A stretch of DNA of 64,000 bases from Juglans regia. Taxonomy: Eukaryota; Streptophyta; Magnoliopsida; Fagales; Juglandaceae. Below, piece by piece: positions 56,417 through 64,000 of the stretch. Numbering within the stretch: the first letter of the stretch is position 1; every line of letters starts with the position of its first letter. The stretch spans positions 15,886,640 to 15,950,639 of the forward strand of contig NC_049915.1 in assembly GCF_001411555.2 (NCBI RefSeq). Direction: 5' to 3'. Below the pieces are notes generated by a model. The model was not told the DNA's origin. It ran no database searches and saw only the letters and a list, made by a program, of their open reading frames with translations. Position numbers and translations under genes: made by a program.

Positions 56417-58833
56417 AAAAGGATTCGACCTCGAATCTCCACCTGGATCAAAGGGAAAAATGTTAGTAACATTATCATTAATTTCATAAGCATTATCATT
56501 AATTTGTTCAAGAATTTGAATAGTCCATCCAAGCTACTCCTATCATCAACTGGTGAAGACTTTAAATCTAAAATAGGAAATGGATTAAGTCTATAAACAA
56601 TTTCAATTGGTGAAAATTTAGTAGTAGCATGAACACTCCAATTATATGTAAACTCAATGAATGACAAACAATACTCCAACAAATGTTCATGAAACACATC
56701 TAAAGTCCCCCTCACCCCAAAATGACCACTCAAATTATATGCAAACTCAATGAAAGACAAATGATGCTCACGTAAACGTTTATGCAACAAGTCAATGAAT
56801 GGCAAATGATACTCCCACAAACGTTCATGCAACACATTTAAAATCTTATTTACACCAAAATGACTACTCCAATTATATGAAGACTCAATGAATGGCAAGC
56901 AATATACTCCCACAAATGTTCACGCAACACATCAATGAATGAAAAATGATACTTCCACAAACGTCCATGCAACACGTCATGGAATGGCAATTGATATTCC
57001 CAAAAATGTTCATGCAACACAACAAAAGTCTTCCTTACTCCAAGGTTACCCAACAAACCACCATGTCCATCACACACAAGCAACTTAGGCATAAAACTAG
57101 TAGGCACACAAAATCTATTCTTTCTAAACAAGTACCAATCTAGTTTATAGAACTTACCAAATGATGCTTTCTCACATGTTCCATACACACTAGCAAAGTC
57201 ATCATCATAAGCATGTAATTCCTTATCATATTCAAGTCTCAACAATTTTGCATCTAAAAAGAAGACAATGACATACCTGCTTGCAAAAGCATCAACCACA
57301 AAATTTTCCATACCTTGTGTGTATTTGAATACACGAGGAAAAGTTTCAATACAATCTTCCTGCTTAGCACGCATTCTAGTCGACAACTTACCTTGTCCCT
57401 TTAAGTGTGTCAAGAACTCATGTTCTTCCAAGAAAGGTTGGTTAGGAATTGTCGCACTTAGCACAAAATCAATGTAGTGCTCTATCTCCCTAATAGGTGG
57501 CAATCCACTAAACACACCGCTAGTAATCACGACCTCATATCCCTGCAAGAAAGAAATAACAACACTAGGCAAAGAGTCGTTAAATTCGTTATTATAAAAG
57601 TTTGCCTTAGCATAAAAACTCACTTTTGTCTTTCTATTTCTCTCTGCAATCTTTCTTTCTTTTTCCTCTTGTGGCTCATCTCTTTTTTCTTGACTCTCAA
57701 CCACCTCTCTATTTTCTTTTTCACTCTCTCTTTCTTTTGATGTTTTGGCCTCATTCTTTTTGTTTTTTTCACTCTCTCTTTTTCTTTCACTCTTCTCTTG
57801 TTTTGAACTCTCGGCCTCACAATTGTTTTTCAACTCATTCTCTTTTTTTCTTGAGGTTTCAGCCTCACCCAAATCTTTTCTCTTAGGTGGTTCGGTCTTT
57901 CCCATTGTAACAACTTGATCATTTTTGTCCCACTTTGGTTTCCAATGAGTACTAGAAACCGAAGTATACCTTGATGTACCCTTTCCTTTTAGCCGCCTCT
58001 CCACCTTCATAGCCATATGCACTATATCCTCTACCTCCACATAATGTTGCAACTTAACTCCATTGGCTATCTCCCTATTTAACCCACTCAAAAATCTTTT
58101 AATTGTGGCCTCCCGATCCTCCACTACATTAGCCCGAATCATAACCAACTCCATCTCCTTATGGTAATCCTCTACACTCCTAGACCCCTGTGAAAGATTT
58201 TGTAGTTTTTGGTTGAGGTCTCTATAGTAGTGGCTCGGTACAAATCGCCGCCTCATGATAGCTTTCAACTCTCTCCATGTTTCTACAGGCCTTTCAAGAT
58301 TCCTCCTCCTATTGGATACTAATTGATCCCACCAAATAATCGCATAATCAGTGAACCCAATTACAGCCAACTTCACCTTTTTTTTCCTCAGAGTAATTAT
58401 GACAATCAAACACCAACTCTATTCTTTTTTCCCACTCTAAATAAAATTCAGAGTCAGTTCTACCTTGGAATGATGGTATTTTCATTTTGATGCTCTCAAG
58501 GTTCTTATCTACTCCATCTCGACCCCCAGAGTTTGCCTTAAGGCCTCTACCATGCCTAACTCCTCTATGTCCACCCAATCTAACTTCAGATGTTAAGCCT
58601 TCTTCATCCTCACCAAACTCTCCATTCTTATACCCATTCTCAATTCTAGGCTCACGTCGCCTCCTATCTCTCTCACCTTGCAAATTTCTAATCACTGCTT
58701 CTTGATTATCCATACTATCCCTCACTTCACCCAACACCAAGTTCAACTGCTCAAACTGTTGTTGCATGGCTTGCAACACAATGGATGAGTTATATTCTCT
58801 CCCCCTTAGTGATGAGCTACTCCGATGAGACAT
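56403..58833 (-). pseudogene. NA polyprotein (capsid-bearing class) of the youngest element
   Basis: ATG at 58833 ([18 protein letters not shown]). Gag N-terminus and start of capsid up to HNYSEEKK; one added T in a T run (about 58376-58385) shifts frame. The frame 58409-56850 (519 codons) carries capsid ([32 protein letters not shown]), Lys/Glu linker, SGVFSGLPPIREIEHYID, RNase H tail and the first repeat units. A TA gain near 56900 shifts again to 56913-56353; a lost base near 56520 scrambles the C-terminus. Zinc knuckle, protease, RT and integrase core are absent. Confidence 0.88.
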
Positions 58834-59742
58834 TATAATGTGCTGCACAAAAAGAAAGTTAGTGGAAAACCTCACACACTCCTTTACGTGTTTGCACTCG
58901 AATACTGGCACTCCACTCGTGTTTCACTCTTAATTGGCATTTTCCCAATAATAGTCTCACACTCTCTTGCCTTTTACCTCAAGAGCTTTCCCACTCAAGT
59001 TCTTTCAGAACTAAATGAACTCAATCAAGACAAGGCAACCTTGTTTTATCCCAACTAGTAATTAGATCCAGGAAACAAGAACAAGAGAAACATGAAGGAA
59101 TAAAAATGACACGAGAATCAATGAAGTTATACGAATGAAAGAGTAAGAATAAGACAAGATACCAACTTGAGTGATGTATGCAGCAGCCCCTTTGATCATA
59201 AGGTTTAAATCAACAAATTTCTTTCTTTCTCTTTGTTGTAACTATGTAGCAACTTTGAATATGCTACCTTCTCTTTTCTTCATCTTCTTCTCTCTTTTTT
59301 TTTGGAATTTTCTTTTATTTTCTTTTCCTTTCCTTTCTTTTCTTTTCTTTTCCTTTCCTTTCTTTTCTTTTCTTTTCTTTTCTTTTCTTTCTTTTCTTTT
59401 TTCTAATTCATCCACAAACAACAATATTCAATTGTGAAAACCAACCAATTGAATTCAAACACACAAACATGGACAATGAAATAGAAGAGAATCAATGGAA
59501 CGACACTCCAAGCAATTGACAAACTTAGAGATGCAGGAAACCCTAGAATTTTGAAATCCTAGGTGATGCAAATTTCAGCCAAACCCAAAACCCTAAGAAT
59601 TTTGGTAGCCTACTTTTTGTTTCAATTTCTTTTTTTTTTTTTTTGGCAACCCTAGAACAATGAAACCCTAGAATTAAATTTAAGAATGCTAAAATTAAAA
59701 GATAGAATCAGACCTGATTGGAAACCTTGCTCTGATACCAAA
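58834..59742 (-). mobile_element. Leader of youngest NA element
   Basis: Full leader with conserved GTAAAAGGC, CACGTAAAGG and TTTTTGTGCAG motifs near gag (inverted), and a ~95-base pyrimidine tract (59308-59403). Confidence 0.88.
59729..59740 (-). promoter_or_regulatory. Primer-binding site matching initiator tRNA-Met
   Basis: Reads TGGTATCAGAGC on the element strand, followed by AAGG. This is the standard plant initiator tRNA-Met primer-binding site for 12 bases. Nearly all other copies in the window have an extra T (TGGTATTCAGAGC). Confidence 0.9.
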
Positions 59743-60471
59743 TGATATGAACCCGCGGGAAAGGAATTCCCTTGAACCCACAATCAATTTGAAAACACCC
59801 CAGGAAAGCCAAAATCAAGTCAATAGATGGAGAACCTAGACCCGATGAGAACTCGTTTCAAGAACCTAGATTATATCAAAATCTAGACCCGTTGAAGAAC
59901 CCGTCTCAAGAACCCAGATTACAAAGGAGGAACGCCACAAAGGTTGTGATTTACCTTTGATAAGTTCAAAAGTTCAATTAAGAACAAGAGGAGTAAAACT
60001 CAACTCACAATGAATAAATTCATTAAATTTCATAAACTTCATAATCTGATTAGAATGAGGCTACATAGAGTATTTAAAGGAAAACCTAATGAAACCCTAG
60101 CCAAAATAAACCCCCATCTTCCAAAAGTGCCCCTGGATGAACAGTGCCGCGCTACAGTAACTCGGCTACAGTAACCCTAACCCTAGTTCAATAAAATAAT
60201 AACTTTCCCAACATGCCCTTGCATAGACCCCCTTAAGTGTTTCCCATAATAAACCCAATTATTCGAAACTAATAAAATAAGTGCTTTAAATGAATTAAAT
60301 AAGTTGAAAGCCTTCAAGTGCCCAAAGCCTTTAAGTCTTGTTGTTGCCCTTTCCATAGTTCATCAAATGAATCAAAGCTGAATCTTCATCATTTAAGCTC
60401 TTGAACTTGTATTTGGCCAATCTAGAACATGCAACATATCTTTAAAACTAGGCCCACCTTGGTTCCCATCA
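59743..60471 (-). repeat. 5' LTR of youngest NA element
   Basis: 729 bases, four differences from its partner. Right flank TCTCC. Confidence 0.95.
60071..60078 (-). promoter_or_regulatory. TATA-like box in the 5' LTR of the youngest element
   Basis: TATTTAAA (TTTAAATA on the element strand), conserved in other LTRs, about 400 bases from the LTR start on the element strand. Likely transcription start lies a few tens of bases downstream (inference). Confidence 0.5.
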
Positions 60472-60476
60472 TCTCC

Positions 60477-60722
60477 TCTTGTTCTTGATTGAACTCTTGA
60501 ACTTATCAAAGGTAAATCACAACCTTTGTGGCATTCCTCCTTTGTAATCTGGGTTCTTGAGACGGGTTCTTCAACGGGTCTAGATTTTAATATAATCTAG
60601 ATTCTTGAAACGGGTTCTCATCGGGTCTAGATTCTCCATCCTTGACTTGATTTTTGGCTTTCTTGGGGAGTTTTCAAATTGATTGTGGGTTCAAGGGAAT
60701 TCATTCCCACGGGTTCATATCA
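60477..60722 (+). repeat. A-type 3' LTR, right part
   Basis: Resumes after the nested element (TCTTGTTCTTGATTGAAC) and ends CCCACGGGTTCATATCA. The right flank AATTT is the first non-LTR DNA of this region, probably the original insertion site of the A element; the matching left flank was lost with its 5' end. Confidence 0.9.
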
Positions 60723-61056
60723 AATTTACATCAATGCAAATTATACAATTATTCTCCTAGCAGCTCCTAAGTCTTAGCTTCCTCCATCTTTTGGCTTGGC
60801 ATACTTTTCACTATTCAGTTTTCACAATATGCTGTAAAGTGTAAACAAAGGAATTATTAGCAAATAGCAAAAGTGAAAATTGAAAACTAACGAGCTAAAA
60901 TACAATTCACCTCATTGGTTGTAGACATTGTATTTGAAGCCTCCATAGAACTGTCACCGTCCCGAACAAGTTCTATACAATAAAGAAACAAAACAAATTA
61001 TATAAATTTTAATAACATATAGTTTTATAGATCATAAAAGTTATAAAATGAAGTAC
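60723..61056 (-). other. AT-rich 3' flank of the hAT gene, possible last exon
   Basis: No open frame of note. On the minus strand a TTTATTGTATAG motif precedes ELVRDGDSSMEASNTMSTTNEV and a stop (about 60976-60905), which could be a small terminal exon of the transposase gene; the donor side is unclear. A duplicated stretch AAGTTATAAAATGAAGTA lies at 61037-61088. Confidence 0.35.
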
Positions 61057-63221
61057 TTATAAAAAAAAAGTTATAAAATGAAGTAAGTAAGAAACATATC
61101 CAACAATCCTCTCAAAATCCTCCACCTCATTCATTAAAGTCCTAAGGTTGATTGGAGTAGAAGAATGACGAAGCCAATTCTGTGTACAAATTAGAGCCTC
61201 AACCTTCATCGAAAATAAACTACTTCGAAAAGGATCAAGGACACGACCCGTCGTGCTAAATGTAGATTCAAAGGCCACTGTAGATACCGGTATTGCGAAT
61301 ACATCTCGTGCAACTTTTGAAAGTACACGATATCTAACTGAATTAACCCTCCACCAAATAAGAATGTCAAAACTTGGAAATGCCCCCTCACAACTTTCAG
61401 CTAGATACACCTCATTCTTGCTCCCCAAAGTGTTTTCCGACTGTAACCGTTGCTTGAATATAGTCATTCTTTCTGCCGTCTTATCAACTCTACCACTACC
61501 ACTACCATCTATAGAATTTACTTCTTCACGTGGAGGACTTGTGCACTGCTATTGTAGCTTAGAATTGTTGCCTCCCTCATTATCAGCGTATGCCTCATAT
61601 ATGCGGATTAAAGCATTTTTAACATTCCAACTCAAATCAACAGCTTTTGTGGGATCATTGGCATACATGCATTCCAATGCAAAGTCAAAATATCGCATCG
61701 TATACCGAGGATCAAGAATAATCCCAACAAACAACAACAAATTCATATTATCTTAGTCTCCCCAATATTTGTCAAATTTTTTCTTCATATTTGTTGCCAT
61801 TAATTCCACCACGGGGCTTCCTATTTCACACTCCATATCAATTGCATCGGATATTTTAACTAACTCCAGAAAAAAAGACTTGCAAGTTGCATATTCATTT
61901 CCCGAAAAAGATAAAGTTGCATCATGAAATAGTTCAAGAAACCTTACAAATAACTTTACCTTCTCCCAATCGTTATTATTGGGAGGCCCTAACTTCTTTG
62001 ATGTTCTCCTAATCACCACATCACCAATTTGATCATCATCGTCATCATCGTCATCATCGTCTCCAACACTACTAAGGAACCCTGAATCTTCTTCTTCCAA
62101 CCGTTCAAAAGCTTTTCGAAATTTTAAAGCCCCTTCCAACATAAGATAGGTGGAGTTCCACCTAGTCGGTACATCTAAACAAATGTCATTTTTGCATGCA
62201 ATTTCTTCCAACCCAATACATTTCTTAAATGTACTCCACCTTTGAGGTGAGGACTTAACATATTTCTCAACACATCTCACTTTCACAATAAACTCATCAA
62301 ATTCCCTCAACCCCTCACGGATAATTAAGTTTAGAATGTAGGCACAACACCGAACATGCAAGAATTCATGTTCCAAAACAGTGTCCTTCCTATACTTGAT
62401 TTTTTTTCTTCAAATAAGAAACTACTCCGTTATTAGAACTTGTATTATCAAGTGTGATTGCAAGTACTTTCGGTCTCCCCCAATCATGCAAGTACATCTC
62501 TATGACCCTACTAAGTATACCACCCTTGTGATTCTCAACCAAACAAAAAGAAAGAATTCTTTTGTGTAGTTTCCAATTATCATCAATAAAGTGTGTCGTG
62601 AGACACATATAATTGAGGTTTTGCACGAATGTTCATGTATCCGTGATGAGGGAAACTCGTTTCCCTTGAAGAGCACTTCTAAACTTAGTTTTTTCCCTTA
62701 TATACACACTAAAGCAATCATTCGCAACTGTAACACGGGATGGAATCCCTACCCACTTAGGGCAAATAATGAGCATAAACTTCTTGAAACCCTCTCTTTC
62801 AACAAACCTAAATGGTAACTCATCAAGAATAATCATTTCTTCTAAGACTTGTTTGCAAGCCTCAACACTAAATTATATGGGCACAAATCCCCCACAATCA
62901 CTTCCTACACCCGCCTTCCAACCGAGAGTAGTTTGGGACTTATCCGTCTATCTTCATGGACTTTGTACCGTTGGTCTTCGTATCACATGCATACGAAACA
63001 CCACAGTAATTACATGCAGCCCTAGGTTTAGTTGGATCACCTTTTGGTATTATTGTAAAATGATCCCAAACCATTGACCTATGTATACCACTACCACTCG
63101 ATTTAGTATTAGCACTTACATTGGGTGGGAGTGGAGGAATGCCTTACCCATGTGTAGCCTGTGTTGACTCTACATCATCTGTAGTAGAATCTTGTGGAAT
63201 CAATTCTGGAATATAGTCCAT
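61057..63221 (-). pseudogene. hAT-superfamily transposase, BED finger type (RICESLEEPER/DAYSLEEPER-like), broken
   Basis: Reads from ATG 63221 (MDYIPELIPQ). BED zinc finger with WDHFTII, then DPTKPRAACNYCGVSYACDT (about 63075-62960), then a frameshifted stretch; EMIILDELPFRFVEREGFKKF (62840 on); LITDT; CLTTHFID; TLDNTSSNN; HVRCCAYILNLII (about 62360); WNSTYLMLEGAL; a run of ten Asp (about 62065-62036); DUF4413-like LDPRYTMRYF (about 61713); and the C-terminal dimerisation motif STFSTTGRVLDPFRSSL (about 61270-61220). Defects: stop near 63150, frameshift in the BED end, TGA for Trp near 62632, extra A near 62400, TAA near 61755, TAG near 61552. Confidence 0.9.
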
Positions 63222-63900
63222 CTAGAAAAGAAAGAACGGGAATTAAATACTAATTAAGGGTTTAGTTCTTACACGATCTCATCAAGAATAATTAAGGGTT
63301 TGGTTCTTACAAAAAATATTTAACCTAAAAATACACAATCAGCATTTATCCTAAAAATGAAAACATTAACAATATTGGAAAAAACATTAGGTTTAGTCAT
63401 TGATCAACATTAACAATATTTGAAAAAACAGTACTCTTAAAAAGGGAAAACCTGGAACTAGACAATCATATATAGCACTAGTGAATCAGTGATCTGTGTA
63501 ACATTGTAAATGTGCCCTATATTTAACATGAAGGCTGAAGCTATGTAAAGTTATAAATGTGCACTACAAATTTACAATACTCATTACTCCCACATTACAC
63601 TTCAACCATCATTTTCTTAAAGTTATAAACCTCATAAAACCCTAATTATTAATAACACAAATTCAATCACAATTCACAAACACAATCACAAAATGAATAA
63701 ATTTTGGATTCAAAAACCCGAATAAAACCATCTACCAGATTTGAGTCTTTGAGATTTGAAAGTAACAACATATTTACATAATTCCATTATTGTGATTGTG
63801 AATTTGTGAGGCCAATTCGCCGAGAGTCTGTGCATCAGTGCGTGGGTCTATGCGTGTGTGACTGGGTCTGTGCATGGCTGATTAAGAGACGCGGGACGGA
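63222..63900. other. AT-rich sequence upstream of the hAT gene
   Basis: No gene seen. It has short direct repeats: TAATTAAGGGTTTAGTTCTTA-like at about 63252 and 63289, and ACATTAACAATATTGGAAAA-like at about 63364 and 63407. The end (63830 on) turns GC-richer with GTG-rich runs. I could not recognise the hAT terminal inverted repeat or its 8-bp target copies. Confidence 0.4.
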
Positions 63901-63940
63901 GGGAGTCCCTCGGAGGGACGACTAACAAGTGACGAGAGAG

Positions 63941-63984
63941 AGGCGAGATGAGGGACTGAGAGAGGCGAGACGAGGGACTGAGAG
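63941..63984. repeat. 22-bp tandem duplication
   Basis: AGGCGAGATGAGGGACTGAGAG-type unit at 63941-63962 and again at 63963-63984 with one change. A partial third copy follows. A small perfect palindrome (GTCCCTC-G-GAGGGAC) sits just upstream at about 63905-63919. Confidence 0.7.
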
Positions 63985-64000
63985 AGATAGAGACGAGTGA

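Larger units (their letters stand above)
55674..60471 (-). mobile_element. Complete, youngest NA element, nested in the A-type 3' LTR
   Basis: 4,798 bases. LTRs 55674-56402 and 59743-60471, 729 bases each, differ at four places, all C/G to T/A changes in the 3' LTR. Flanked by perfect duplications TCTCC (55669-55673 and 60472-60476). Purine tract and primer-binding site are intact. Excising it restores an 837-base A LTR. Confidence 0.97.

Noticed and set aside
1..64000. Assembly artefact as the sole explanation for the nesting
   Set aside because: Several nested units have perfect 5-bp target copies and restore host frames on removal, which misassembly would not produce; single joins without target copies could still be artefacts.
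1..64000. tRNA, rRNA or ordinary host genes
   Set aside because: No cloverleaf-like tRNA, rRNA sequence or non-transposon protein was recognised on either strand.

Overview
The window reads as intergenic DNA from a flowering plant, very probably a dicot (inference). I see no ordinary host gene. About 60.7 of the 64 kb is built from one family of Ty3/gypsy LTR retrotransposons inserted into one another in both orientations. The family is defined by its ends: each LTR begins TGATGGGAACC and ends TTCATATCA, is preceded by a purine tract (GAGGAGAGGGGGAA) and followed by a primer-binding site like TGGTAT(T)CAGAGC. The last ~3 kb holds a decayed hAT transposase gene on the minus strand and AT-rich flank.

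The family has two kinds of member. 'A' copies (autonomous-type) carry gag, a CCHC zinc knuckle, protease, reverse transcriptase (YFDD), RNase H and integrase, and the reading frame runs about 217 bases into the 3' LTR, as in CRM-like chromoviruses. All four A copies here are broken (6364-8299 minus; 24914-28747 plus; a stub at 41987-42867 minus; 45909-55082 plus). 'NA' copies (non-autonomous, about eleven) share the LTRs but have lost all of reverse transcriptase and all or most of the integrase catalytic core. In their place they carry a 45-bp, 15-codon tandem repeat (VLHERLWEYHLPFID-like). One NA class lost capsid and zinc knuckle but keeps a protease region whose Asp-Gly-Gly-Ser is changed; the other keeps capsid and lost zinc knuckle and protease. 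This RT-less, repeat-bearing family is the most unusual thing in the window.

Layout: 1-6363 NA pieces, including fold-back and head-to-head junctions. 6364-8299 minus A fragment. 8300-12838 minus NA element with two LTRs. 12839-17621 plus NA pieces and LTR scraps. 16201-23258 a satellite with an exact 154-bp period, each unit holding a ~25-bp hairpin, split by LTRs. 23259-28747 plus A element, 5' half only, with a solo LTR in its LTR. 28748-41301 two minus NA bodies sharing a middle LTR, one holding a solo LTR and the other a whole element inverted inside its own LTR ends. 41302-43702 minus A remnant. 43703-45908 plus NA copy with the clearest repeat block. 45909-60722 one plus A element split by two complete minus NA elements, each with a 5-bp target duplication (GCTCT; TCTCC). 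60723-64000 hAT relic and flank.

Nearly every coding region has stops or frameshifts, so I call them pseudogenes. The youngest insertion (55674-60471, 4 differences between 729-bp LTRs) is itself coding-defective, which suggests NA elements move using proteins supplied in trans by A elements elsewhere.
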